Of a stretch of DNA of 11,396 nt, positions 1 to 7,338 are shown piece by piece (the first letter of the stretch is position 1; every line of letters begins with the position of its first letter). The notes under the pieces were generated by a model, which was not told where the DNA came from, did not search any database, and worked only from the letters and a program-made list of their open reading frames with translations. Position numbers and translations under genes: made by a program. The DNA comes from Tannerellaceae bacterium (GTDB taxonomy: Bacteria; Bacteroidota; Bacteroidia; Bacteroidales; Tannerellaceae), in contig JAITHO010000077.1 in NCBI GenBank assembly GCA_031279915.1, forward strand, positions 1 to 11,396, written 5' to 3'.

Positions 1-336
1 ATTGAAAGCTTTCTCCACTATGGAGAAAGCTTGTATTTTATAATGGAAAGCTTTCTCCACTATGGAGAAAGCTTGTATATTACTACTGAGAGCTTTCTCC
101 ACTATGGTGAAAGTATGTATATTACAATTGAAAGCTTTCTCCACTGTGGAGAAAGCCTGTATATTACAATTGAAAGCTTTCTCCACTATGGAGAAAGCTT
201 GTATATTACAACTGAGAGATTTCTCCACTGTGGAGAAAGCCTGTATTTAATAATTGAAATGTTTCTCCACTATGGAGAAAGTCTATATTTAATAATTGAA
301 AGGTTTCTCCACTATGGAGAAAGTCTGTATCTACAA
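1..336. repeat. Tandem array of eight 42-bp palindromic units
   Basis: The core TTCTCCAC recurs at 11, 53, 95, 137, 179, 221, 263 and 305, an exact 42-bp period over eight copies. The first copy touches the window edge, so the array may extend further left. The best copies (units 1, 2 and 5) carry a 12-bp inverted repeat around a CTA centre; in unit 1 the arms are 6-17 and 21-32. Units 6-8, nearest the terminator, have degraded outer arms, and units 4 and 6 have CTG instead of CTA at the centre. AT-rich linkers of about 15 bp, resembling TGTATATTACAATTGA, separate the palindromes. Because 42 is a multiple of three, reading frames stay open through the array, so the 14-residue periodic ORF it creates is not evidence of coding. 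Possible roles are REP-like processing or termination hairpins, cruciforms, or a multimeric protein-binding site. None is established. Confidence 0.9.
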
Positions 337-348
337 GCGAAAACGGCT

Positions 349-400
349 AAAAAAGCTCCTGCAATACTCCGCACGGATTAGTGGCGGAGTACGCAGGAGC
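349..400 (-). terminator. Rho-independent terminator of the receptor/lipoprotein operon
   Basis: On the minus strand an arm at 400-384 (GCTCCTGCGTACTCCGC) pairs with an arm at 372-355, with a small internal irregularity (GTA against TATT) and an 11-nt loop. A run of six T follows (354-349). It lies 63 bp past the stop codon of the lipoprotein gene, where a transcript from the minus-strand operon should end. The 42-bp palindrome array starts just beyond it. Confidence 0.88.
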
Positions 401-462
401 GTCTGGATTACAAGCAAAACTCTATTAGAAGATATGACAAATGTGTTTAGGTAACAGCGAAT

Positions 463-2463
463 TTAATAGTCGGTATTTTGAGGATCGAAGTTCGCCCATC
501 CTTCGAGCCAGTTGTCGTTGGCGCCTCCGAAAGCTCCGATGTAGTCGACCGGGGTGAAGAAGGGATCGCTGAGGAAGGCGTGGGTGAAGGCGGCTCCTGT
601 GAGCAGTGGGCTTCCGCTTTGCAGATGCGGGTTGAAGTCGGGATCGTTAGGCGAATATCCGGCTGTGAGTAGCGGCGCTCGCTTGCTGATGGGGTGTACG
701 AACTTCAGATCTGCTATGGCGGGGAAGCTGCGGTTGTGTAGGGCTTCGGTGGTGAAGTATCCGGAGGATATGGTTCCGGCCCATGCGGTTGGATCTTTCT
801 TGTCGGCGTCGGCTCCGATGTGATCCATGCCGGCGAATACCACGTTTGATACTATGAGCTCTCCGCGTGCGGCTGCTCCTTGCGAATCTCCTCGGCCGTC
901 GTTAGAGATCATTAGTCCGACGGGGAATCCTGCGAATACAGAGTTAAAGCAGCTGATATGCGAGTTGCGTCGGATTTGCATTGCGGCCTGGAAGATGCCG
1001 GTGCGTATGGGGAATGCTGCATCGGTGGCGCTTCCCCATTCGTATCCGTTGATGTAGGCTGTTTTGTTTTCGAAGAGCGGATCTTGTCCGAGCGGGCCTA
1101 TGACGGTTACGTTGCTGAAGATGGCCGATGTGTAGGGTTCTTGCGTTGATCCGGAGGCGTTGTTGTCGGATTCGAAGCCGTTGGAGTTCGACTGGTCGGC
1201 GAGCTTAGGATCGCGCACGGCGAGGAGGAACTGGAGCTTTCCGGAGTATCCGAAGTCGGTATCAAAGTCGTCGTCCCATCCGTGGAAGGCCACGAGATGC
1301 TTGGCATTGACCGTTCCTCCGAACCATTCGAAAGAGTCGTCGCCTGAGTAGGATACCTGAACGTGGTCGATGGTTGTTGCGCGTCCGACCGATCCGAGCG
1401 TGAGGCCGTTGATCTCGTTATCGAGGCCGTAGGGGTATCCTCCGAACTCAATGCGCACGTATTTGAGGACTCCGGAGTTGTCGTTATCGTCGTTTCCGCC
1501 GTGTATGGCATCCACTCCGCCTTCAATTGTAGCCTGGTCGCCCTGGTTGTTGTGCGCTTTGCCGCAGATGATGATGCCTCCCCAGTCGGTAGCCTGTCGT
1601 TGTCCCTTAGGCGCTGCTGAGGTAAAGACGATAGGCTCGGTTGCGGTGCCTTCGGCTATGATTTTTGCACCTCTTTGGATGATCAGGGTAGATCCGGTAG
1701 CCGCCTTGCTGCCGTCGAAGCTAAGATCGGCGCCTTTGAAGATCGTTCCCGGCTCGATAGTGAGCGTAGCCCCTTCCGATACATGAATCCATCCGACGAG
1801 GGTGTAAGTACCCTTCTTGATTGTATGAGATTTGGTGATGGTAAATGATTTCTGTCCGTTGCCTAATTGGGTTTTATTTGGCCCAAAGAGAATTTGTTCC
1901 TCAATGACCGTTACGGCGAAGGTGGCCGATCCGTTGTCGGAGCCCTTGACGGTAACGGTAGTTGTTCCGGCGCCGACGGCGGTGACGGTAACAGTCGTTC
2001 CGCTGACGGCCACGGTAGCCACTGCTGTGTTAGCGCTGGTGGCGGTGAAGGCAGGCGTTCCTCCGGAGATGGTAACTGTTTGCGTGCTGCCCACCTCGAG
2101 TTCAACGGTCGATGCGCTGAGGTTAGGAGCGCTTGCCGGCTTGGGGTTGATGGTGACGGCGATTTGCGCCGATCCTCCGTCGTCGCCTCTGACGGTGATG
2201 GTTGCCTGCCCTTCGGCAAGGGCTGTGACGGTAACTGTTCGTCCGTCGACCTTAGCAGAGGCCTTAGCCTGGTCGGAGCTTGTTGCGGTGAAAGGTTCGA
2301 GGCCTCCCGTGATAGCAGAGGTGACCGACGAGCCCACTTCGACAGTTAGAGATGCGGGCGAGAGGCTTGGAATAAGCGGATCGTTCTCTTTCTTTTCGCA
2401 AGCTGTGAAGATGATGGCTGTTGCCATAGCGATAGCTACTGATAGCTTCTGAACTGTTTTCAT
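463..2463 (-). CDS. Surface lipoprotein with two Ig-like (BIG2-type) domains and a probable beta-helix
   Basis: The protein has 666 aa. It starts with a lipoprotein signal peptide: a charged start, a hydrophobic stretch and a lipobox FTAC with the lipidated Cys at 22. Two similar Ig-like repeats follow at about 34-106 and 114-187, each rich in T/V and ending in a strand pattern like ATITVRGDDGG or TTVTVKGSDNG. From about 190 to the end is a region with GWIHVSEGATLTIEPGTIFK and WGGIIICG motifs. This is typical of a Bacteroidota family predicted to form a right-handed parallel beta-helix, often encoded beside a TonB-dependent receptor. The gene lies 41 bp downstream of such a receptor with no promoter or terminator between them, so co-transcription is likely. 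Inference: it is an outer-membrane or surface partner of that receptor, perhaps for ligand capture. The ligand is unknown. There is no T9SS C-terminal sorting domain; it ends in NWLEGWANFDPQNTDY. Confidence 0.82.
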   Translation of the reverse strand: MKTVQKLSVAIAMATAIIFTACEKKENDPLIPSLSPASLTVEVGSSVTSAITGGLEPFTATSSDQAKASAKVDGRTVTVTALAEGQATITVRGDDGGSAQIAVTINPKPASAPNLSASTVELEVGSTQTVTISGGTPAFTATSANTAVATVAVSGTTVTVTAVGAGTTTVTVKGSDNGSATFAVTVIEEQILFGPNKTQLGNGQKSFTITKSHTIKKGTYTLVGWIHVSEGATLTIEPGTIFKGADLSFDGSKAATGSTLIIQRGAKIIAEGTATEPIVFTSAAPKGQRQATDWGGIIICGKAHNNQGDQATIEGGVDAIHGGNDDNDNSGVLKYVRIEFGGYPYGLDNEINGLTLGSVGRATTIDHVQVSYSGDDSFEWFGGTVNAKHLVAFHGWDDDFDTDFGYSGKLQFLLAVRDPKLADQSNSNGFESDNNASGSTQEPYTSAIFSNVTVIGPLGQDPLFENKTAYINGYEWGSATDAAFPIRTGIFQAAMQIRRNSHISCFNSVFAGFPVGLMISNDGRGDSQGAAARGELIVSNVVFAGMDHIGADADKKDPTAWAGTISSGYFTTEALHNRSFPAIADLKFVHPISKRAPLLTAGYSPNDPDFNPHLQSGSPLLTGAAFTHAFLSDPFFTPVDYIGAFGGANDNWLEGWANFDPQNTDY

Positions 2464-2504
2464 GCTGTGATAATTTAAAATTTAAAGAGGTTACTGAAAT
2501 ATTT

Positions 2505-5285
2505 TTAGAGAGTTATTTTGAGGGTGAGGGATATATTCCGCCCCGGATTGTACTCCTTGGTCGTCTGTTCGCGCTTCTGAATCTTTCCGTTTTCGTCGAT
2601 AAACTCCGGATACTGCTTGTAAACGAGCGGCTGAGCGAGAATATCCCGTATGCCGGCGCTGAGCTCAACATGCTTGCTGAATTTGTAGGATAGCGAGAGG
2701 TCGAGGGCATGCCTTGGGAGCTCGTACATATCCGGAACGTTGTTGTCAATGGTTCCTCCCTGGCTGTTATCCGTTCGTCCGATGCCAACAATTCTTTTGC
2801 CGATGATGTTATACATGAGCCCGACATTGAGATTCTTTCCCTGCCGGAAGAGTCCGAGGTTAAGGATGTATGGCGATTGCCCCTGCATAGGCCTGTTGTG
2901 CTCAATGCTGTTTTCGGCGAAGACAACGTTGCTGCTGATGACTGCTCCGTTGAAGGCCACGCTGAAGTCCTTGAGCCCCCATTCGTCGAGGCTCTTGATG
3001 ATGTCGATTTCGAGGCCGTAGTTATCCGCCCGACCAGCATTCTCGAAGGTGAAGGTATATGAGCCTCCGGCATCTATGTAAGTCCATTCGATAGGATTAA
3101 CGAACCGCTTGTAGAAGGCCGCAATGGAGATCATTTGGCCCGATGCGGGATAGATTTCGTACCGGAAATCGAAGTTATCAATCTGCGCCGGCTCCAGTTT
3201 CTTGTTCCCCTTGACGTAGCTGAAGAGATCGAAGTCGTAGTAGGTGGAGGGCGATACCTCGCGAAACTCCTGCCGGTTGACCGATCGTCCGTAGGCAAAC
3301 CTGAGGAGCCTCCTGGCTCCGAGCTTGTAAGTGGTATTAAGAGAGGGGAAGATGTTAGCCCGGTCGTAGTCGAACGTTTCGGTAGCGTCGGTGTTGATAG
3401 TCGTGTGATTGGTGAGAGCTATCCGGCTATCCTCGTATCTAAGTCCGGCATAAACGTTGAACTTTCCCAGAGGGAGATTGAGGGCGAAGTATGCGCTTCC
3501 GAGGAAGTCCGTCCCCGAATAATCATTCGTCCTGTCGCTAGCATCCGATATATAAAACTTACCCGCCTCGAAATATTCGGGCCTCATCATTTCCGTAGCC
3601 ACATCGCCGTAAAGGAAGTCAGGCGGCAGATTTCCCAGCCTGGCCTTATAGATAAAGAACCTTGTCCCGTAAGAGCGTGAGCGGAATCCCGCATACAGTC
3701 CGGCCTTCACCGTAGGCTCGATTCTCCCCAGCTTCAAGGGCAAGCTGTAATTGGCTCCGATGGAGTACATGTTCTCGTCGAGACTGTTGAAGTCGCGGAT
3801 GATGCTGTTCATGCCGTATCGCCCGCCCTCCTCCTCGAGGTCGATTTGCCGTCGATCGGGCTGGCGTTTGTCGGCGTAGGAGTATCCCAGCGTCCAGTCG
3901 GTTTTGCCGGCGTCGCCCAGCTCGTGCGTTCCTGAGAGCTGTCCCGCATACACTCCGCGGCTGGCGTATAGATACTCCTCCTTGTGCTGTTCGTATCTGG
4001 AGCTTATGTTTCGCCATCCGTCGCGAAAAGTATATCGGTCGCGTCCGGATTGATTATAAATGTTTCGCAGTTCAATCCTATGGTTATCGTTAATCATCCA
4101 TGCGAAGTTGAGCATAGCGCTCGTTTTCGCCGTAATAGAATATTGGTCGTCGGCATACTTATAGAAATACTCCGGCAGGTCGTCCATTTTGTTGTATATC
4201 CCGAAGCGAGCGTTGGTCATGTCGTGATAAGTGAGGAAAGCATAGCTGTAATTGATAGCCGCGGTGAGCCCGAGCTTTCCCTCCCTGCCCGCCTTGGCAT
4301 ATCGGTTAATCATGAAGGAGAATCGTTGGTCGGCAATAGGCTTCTGTTCGTGCAGCAGCCAGTCATTATTGAATCCGTTGCGCGTAACAGCCGTGACCAG
4401 CGCATCGTCGGCATTATCGATGCGGGTGGATGGAACAATGCTCCGCGTAGGCCGCAAGCTGTTATCGAATCCAAGGAAATCCGTAGGTCCACCCTTCGAA
4501 TATGTGAAAGGCCGGAAATGAGTTTCGGTATTGAAATTCACCCCATAGCTAGCCTGAATAGAGTTCTCGCCCGGCATATTCTTAGTAGCGATCTTGACGA
4601 ATCCTCCGGTGAAGTCAGCCGGCAGTTCAGGCGCAGGCGATTTCACAATCATGATGTTATCAATCTGCGCTCCCGGAATCATATCAAAGGAGAAAGATCT
4701 CGAATCGGCCTCCGAGCTCGGCAAAGCGCTATTGTTAATCCATACATTATTATATCGCTGCGCCAGTCCGCGGGCGATAATAAATCTGTTGTCGATAATA
4801 GAGATCCCAGGGATGCGCTTAACCGCCTCGGCAGCGTCGCGATCCTGAGTGCGTGCAATCTGCTGCGAGGAGATACCGCTGAGGGTAAGCGGCGACGATT
4901 TCATGGCATTGATGAGCGATACCTCCGAGTTCATTTTCTTGACAGCCACAACCGTCACCTCCTCGAGCCCCGTCGCAGCCTCCTCCAGAGCCGCATTAGC
5001 CTCCGTTGTTCGTCCCTCCGTCACCACCACTCCAGTCAGCTCAAGAGAATTGTAGGAGATGAATTTAATCTTCACCGTATAAGTACCAGCCGGCGCCCTG
5101 AAGCTATAATCGCCGTCAATGCCAGCCGCCGCTCCAATATTCAGCGATTCGATAACGATGTTGGCGCCCGTAAGCGGATCACCGCTAAGCTTGTCGATGA
5201 TGACTCCCCTGATTTCGCCGGTTTGAGCCATAGCGACCGTAGCCGCGAGAAAAAAGAAAGCTGTGAGCAAAAAGTTTCTAATCAT
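2505..5285 (-). CDS. TonB-dependent outer-membrane receptor with carboxypeptidase-regulatory-like N-terminal domain
   Basis: The protein has 926 aa. The signal peptide ends near AMAQ (residue 21). Residues 22-105 form a carboxypeptidase-regulatory-like domain (GVIIDKLSGDPLTGANI and SFRAPAGTYTVKI motifs). A candidate TonB box, EEVTVVA, lies at about 108-114. The plug domain (about 125-240) contains IPGISIIDNRFIIARGL and DFTGGFVKIATKN. The rest is a beta-barrel ending in the strand NISLTLKITL. Length and order fit energised uptake receptors of Bacteroidota. No SusD-like gene is next to it, so this is not a SusC/SusD glycan pair; the partner is the beta-helix lipoprotein 41 bp downstream. The substrate cannot be read from sequence. 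The start is supported by the signal peptide. No convincing promoter was found directly upstream. Confidence 0.93.
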   Translation of the reverse strand: MIRNFLLTAFFFLAATVAMAQTGEIRGVIIDKLSGDPLTGANIVIESLNIGAAAGIDGDYSFRAPAGTYTVKIKFISYNSLELTGVVVTEGRTTEANAALEEAATGLEEVTVVAVKKMNSEVSLINAMKSSPLTLSGISSQQIARTQDRDAAEAVKRIPGISIIDNRFIIARGLAQRYNNVWINNSALPSSEADSRSFSFDMIPGAQIDNIMIVKSPAPELPADFTGGFVKIATKNMPGENSIQASYGVNFNTETHFRPFTYSKGGPTDFLGFDNSLRPTRSIVPSTRIDNADDALVTAVTRNGFNNDWLLHEQKPIADQRFSFMINRYAKAGREGKLGLTAAINYSYAFLTYHDMTNARFGIYNKMDDLPEYFYKYADDQYSITAKTSAMLNFAWMINDNHRIELRNIYNQSGRDRYTFRDGWRNISSRYEQHKEEYLYASRGVYAGQLSGTHELGDAGKTDWTLGYSYADKRQPDRRQIDLEEEGGRYGMNSIIRDFNSLDENMYSIGANYSLPLKLGRIEPTVKAGLYAGFRSRSYGTRFFIYKARLGNLPPDFLYGDVATEMMRPEYFEAGKFYISDASDRTNDYSGTDFLGSAYFALNLPLGKFNVYAGLRYEDSRIALTNHTTINTDATETFDYDRANIFPSLNTTYKLGARRLLRFAYGRSVNRQEFREVSPSTYYDFDLFSYVKGNKKLEPAQIDNFDFRYEIYPASGQMISIAAFYKRFVNPIEWTYIDAGGSYTFTFENAGRADNYGLEIDIIKSLDEWGLKDFSVAFNGAVISSNVVFAENSIEHNRPMQGQSPYILNLGLFRQGKNLNVGLMYNIIGKRIVGIGRTDNSQGGTIDNNVPDMYELPRHALDLSLSYKFSKHVELSAGIRDILAQPLVYKQYPEFIDENGKIQKREQTTKEYNPGRNISLTLKITL

Positions 5286-5463
5286 ATTATCTTCTAATTT
5301 GCCCGCAAAGAAAGCCCCGCCCTATTACTTTCCTCAGACGATGCTGTGAAGAAATCGTTACTGTGCATAACTGTGTCAAGCGTATTTTCAACGCCAATTT
5401 ATTAGGATACCTTTCGAAGATTGATTTCAAATATTCAATTCTCAAGGACGAATGAGCGACTTT

Positions 5464-5610
5464 TTACCTCCCTCGTTCATGTCGATAAATCCATACCCCC
5501 TTTTCCGCATTACAATTACCCGACATTTCGCTGAAAGTATGGCAAGCCGCGTAGACGGCGATGTTAGGATGTGCCGGCAGTCCTTGCACGAGCTCCACCT
5601 CCCTCTTGAG
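5464..5610 (-). pseudogene. Decayed fragment of a Ser/Thr protein kinase gene
   Basis: The 93 bp at 5518-5610 align without gaps to 7056-7148 inside the kinase gene of this window, at roughly 77% nucleotide identity by hand count. Translated on the minus strand, 21 of 31 residues match; both copies begin LKREVE and end in EMSG, with a shared core LP-HP-IA-Y. The segment corresponds to kinase subdomains III-IV (alpha-C helix and following strand). A TGA codon sits directly before the matching part (5611-5613). After it the frame runs on with unrelated sequence to a TAA at 5464-5466. No P-loop, catalytic loop or DFG motif remains. It is a relic of a paralogue or of a partial duplication of the intact kinase gene about 1.5 kb away. 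Confidence 0.8.
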
Positions 5611-5721
5611 TCAAGGAGCCAGCCTGACGAACTCGTCATTGCGCAAACTGTGCATCGGAGTATCGCGATTTGCCGGCGAAAAGTCTGGAGATGCACCTCC
5701 CTTCGCATCATGTAATGCTTC

Positions 5722-5877
5722 CGGGAAAAAAAATGGAGCCCTCCCGACGAAAAAATTCCGTCCTGGAAAAAATTTGGAGCCCTCCCGATGAAAAAATTCC
5801 GTCCTGGAAAAAAATTGGAGCCCTCCCGACGAAAAAATTCCGTCCTGGAAAAAAAATGGAGCTCTCCCGATGAAAAA
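5722..5877. repeat. Tandem array, about four units of 41 bp
   Basis: The motif GGAGCCCTCCCG (GGAGCTCTCCCG in the last copy) starts at 5735, 5776, 5817 and 5858, an exact 41-bp period. A partial unit (GGGAAAAAAAAT) precedes the first copy, and the last one stops after GATGAAAAA. Each full unit has two A-tracts of six to eight A separated by a small dyad TTCC-GTCCT-GGAA. The period is not a multiple of three and there is no coding signal. The array sits between a kinase relic and the 3' end of the split kinase. It differs in sequence from the 42-bp array at the left edge. Function unknown; A-tract repeats can bend DNA. Confidence 0.88.
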
Positions 5878-5965
5878 CCGCTATATATTTTAGTTATATA
5901 CCAGCCGCACTAATAAGTTTTATCAATCAGCGAAAGCAATAGAACTTGCAAAAACGGAGCAGAGG

Positions 5966-6005
5966 CACGCTTCACCACTTGTTTCATGGTGCTTGTGTGT
6001 TTTTT
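5966..6005 (+). terminator. Terminator-like hairpin with T-run, no gene upstream
   Basis: CACCA (5973-5977) pairs with TGGTG (5986-5990), and an outer CAC/GTG pairing forms across an internal loop (5966-5968 with 5995-5997). Six T follow at 6000-6005. In the plus direction this looks like a weak intrinsic terminator, but no plus-strand gene precedes it. It could end an unrecognised transcript, be a relic, or be chance. Confidence 0.3.
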
Positions 6006-6074
6006 AATTGGTGAGCTTATTTTGTTGTTACCTTACTTCCCTTCCGTTTATTGTCGATATGAAACTATAGATTA

Positions 6075-6491
6075 TTATTCAATAAATTGTAGCAGTATGA
6101 TAATAATCGCTATCCCTAACAGGAATAGGATGATCGACAATCCGCGATCCAATCCTGTGTAGAGATTTCTCTCGTCATACATTTTGCTTGCAGACGGAGG
6201 TGGCTCCTTCATGATAACCGATGCCGGTTTAGGTTTACGCCCCGGAATACTCAGAAGAGTGGGCTGAGCTTGAGGCGTAGCTGAGGGCTTCTTTGGGGTA
6301 TATATCTGCGGAATGTCCAGATGTGCGGGCTGAGCTTGAGGCGTAACTGGAGGCACCTTTGGGGTATATATCTGCGGAATGTCCAGATGTGTGGGCTGTT
6401 CTTTCGGCGCCGTAAGCTGCTTAGGCGGGGTTGGCGATGGAACCTCCGGTACCTCTTCTTCCCTATCCAAGATGCGGATACATGAAGCCAC
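6075..6491 (-). CDS. C-terminal part of the amber-split Ser/Thr kinase: proline-rich tail and membrane anchor
   Basis: This open stretch of 138 codons begins with GTG (6489-6491) and is in the same frame as the kinase gene ending at 6543. Between them lie one TAG and 17 sense codons reading QLILRCLTTAFDQRIKD, which is recognisable kinase subdomain XI with its conserved Arg. The protein continues VASCIRILDREEE, then a Pro/Gln-rich linker with two copies of a 22-residue repeat containing HLDIPQIYTPK. It ends with one strongly hydrophobic helix (GLSIILFLLGIAIIIILLQF) at the extreme C-terminus. Read through the TAG, the whole protein would be 411 residues: a tail-anchored kinase with the catalytic domain in the cytoplasm. 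An independent start at the GTG is possible, but I favour this being the severed 3' part of one gene rather than a separate gene. Confidence 0.7.
   Translation of the reverse strand: MASCIRILDREEEVPEVPSPTPPKQLTAPKEQPTHLDIPQIYTPKVPPVTPQAQPAHLDIPQIYTPKKPSATPQAQPTLLSIPGRKPKPASVIMKEPPPSASKMYDERNLYTGLDRGLSIILFLLGIAIIIILLQFIE
6261..6392 (-). repeat. Two direct copies of a 66-bp unit in the kinase tail
   Basis: Copies at 6261-6326 and 6327-6392 are the same length and differ at about six positions by hand count. Each encodes 22 residues including HLDIPQIYTPK in the Pro/Gln-rich linker between kinase domain and membrane helix. A weaker third copy (TLLSIPGRKPKP) follows in the protein. Because 66 is a multiple of three, gain or loss of a unit changes linker length without breaking the frame. 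Confidence 0.85.
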
Positions 6492-6542
6492 ATCCTTTAT
6501 TCTCTGGTCGAATGCAGTAGTCAGGCAGCGGAGGATCAGTTG

Positions 6543-7310
6543 CTACCATGGTTGAGGGATGGTGTTGATGCTGTCTGGGAGTTTGCCGGCGTTTATCTGG
6601 CGGAAGAGTTCCTGGCGGCCGGATTCGTCGCTGGGGGAATATTGGCCTGTGTTGAACGGTAGTTCGCCGGTAAGTATCTGGAAGGCGATGACGCCGAAGC
6701 TCCAGAGGTCGGCGTTCTTGCGGATATCCTTGCCGCCTAACTGTTCGGGGGAGGAATAGGCCAAGGTTCCGCCTCCTGCCAGCGAGTTGGTGAAAACGGA
6801 GCTACAGTTGATGTCCAATCTTTTGCTGATTCCGAAGTCGGTAATCTTGGGAATGTAGTCGCCGTACCATTTTACGATCAGGATGTTTTCGGGCTTGAGA
6901 TCGCGGTGGATGATGTTGTTTGTATGCAGAAAGTCGATGCCGATCAGAATCTGCCGGAGCAGAGATTGCTTTTGCGCGTTGGTCAGGTGCTCGCGCTGGA
7001 GCAGTTGCTGCAGATTTCCCTGATCGTAGTATTGGAGGATGCCAAAATCGTACTCGCCCGACATTTCGCGGAAAGTATAGCAATCCTCGTAGAAAGCGAT
7101 GTGGGGATGCGTCGGCAACTGGCTGACGATCTCTACCTCCCTCTTGAGCCGGACGGTTTCTTGCCCCGGCTTAACCTCCGCGATCTTGATGGCCACCCAT
7201 CTGTTGCGGAACGTATCGTAAGCTCTGAAGACTTTGCCGAAGCCTCCTTCGCCCAGCAAGTCGGTGAGCGGATCGTACCTGTAGCGCGCTAAGAATTGTT
7301 CTTTAGTCAT
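6543..7310 (-). CDS. Ser/Thr protein kinase (Hanks type), catalytic domain cut short by TAG
   Basis: The protein has 255 aa. The Gly-rich loop GEGGFGKV lies at 20-27, the ATP-anchoring Lys at 42 (VAIK), the alpha-C Glu at about 58-60, the catalytic loop HRDLKPEN at 135-142, DFG at 158-160, the SPEQ (APE-like) motif at 187-190 and a DLWSFGV helix after it. All catalytic residues are present. The frame ends at TAG (6543-6545) after TIPQPW, before the subdomain XI helix, but the following codons in the same frame encode exactly that missing helix and a tail with a membrane anchor. A truncated product would lack the conserved subdomain XI Arg and may be unstable. Explanations are a recent nonsense mutation, amber readthrough, or a sequencing error. 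The start is supported by a good promoter about 30 bp upstream. Targets are unknown, and the neighbouring T9SS genes are divergently transcribed. Confidence 0.9.
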   Translation of the reverse strand: MTKEQFLARYRYDPLTDLLGEGGFGKVFRAYDTFRNRWVAIKIAEVKPGQETVRLKREVEIVSQLPTHPHIAFYEDCYTFREMSGEYDFGILQYYDQGNLQQLLQREHLTNAQKQSLLRQILIGIDFLHTNNIIHRDLKPENILIVKWYGDYIPKITDFGISKRLDINCSSVFTNSLAGGGTLAYSSPEQLGGKDIRKNADLWSFGVIAFQILTGELPFNTGQYSPSDESGRQELFRQINAGKLPDSINTIPQPW

Positions 7311-7338
7311 ATTTTATGTTATCGATGATGTTTGCCCA

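Larger units (their letters stand above)
5286..6074. other. 789-bp gap without an intact gene: kinase relic, 41-bp repeats, hairpin
   Basis: This gap lies between the start of the receptor gene and the C-terminal half of the split kinase. In order it holds about 175 bp of upstream region of the receptor operon, a decayed Ser/Thr kinase fragment (5464-5610), about 110 bp without recognisable content, a 41-bp tandem array (5722-5877), an AT-rich stretch, and a hairpin followed by six T (5966-6005). I see no intact protein gene with start, length and composition that I would support, and no tRNA-like fold. Confidence 0.7.

Noticed and set aside
1..336. CRISPR array
   Set aside because: The sequences between palindromes are themselves repeated and only about 15 bp long; there are no unique spacers and no cas genes.
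463..700. T9SS sorting domain at the C-terminus of the lipoprotein
   Set aside because: The C-terminal residues lack the usual CTD motifs, and an N-terminal lipobox already explains its location.
1832..2452. A 206-codon plus-strand open frame rich in Val, Thr and Ala
   Set aside because: It is the reverse-strand reading of the repetitive Ig-like domains of the lipoprotein gene.
3984..5297. A 437-codon plus-strand open frame opposite the TonB receptor gene
   Set aside because: It lies fully antisense to a clearly coding receptor gene, has no recognisable domain or signal peptide, and is Ser/Arg-rich as expected from a shadow frame.
5306..5313. Promoter for the receptor operon (TTTCTTTG on the minus strand)
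   Set aside because: One mismatch to TAnnTTTG and no TTG element at the right distance.
5442..5711. An 89-codon minus-strand open frame
   Set aside because: It covers the kinase relic in a different frame from the homology, so its product does not resemble the kinase; no independent support. A GGGAGGTG-containing start looks vaguely like another copy of the relic, but the match is too short.
6543..6545. TAG reassigned to an amino acid in this organism
   Set aside because: tsaE ends in TAG at its usual length and no other gene in the window has an internal TAG.
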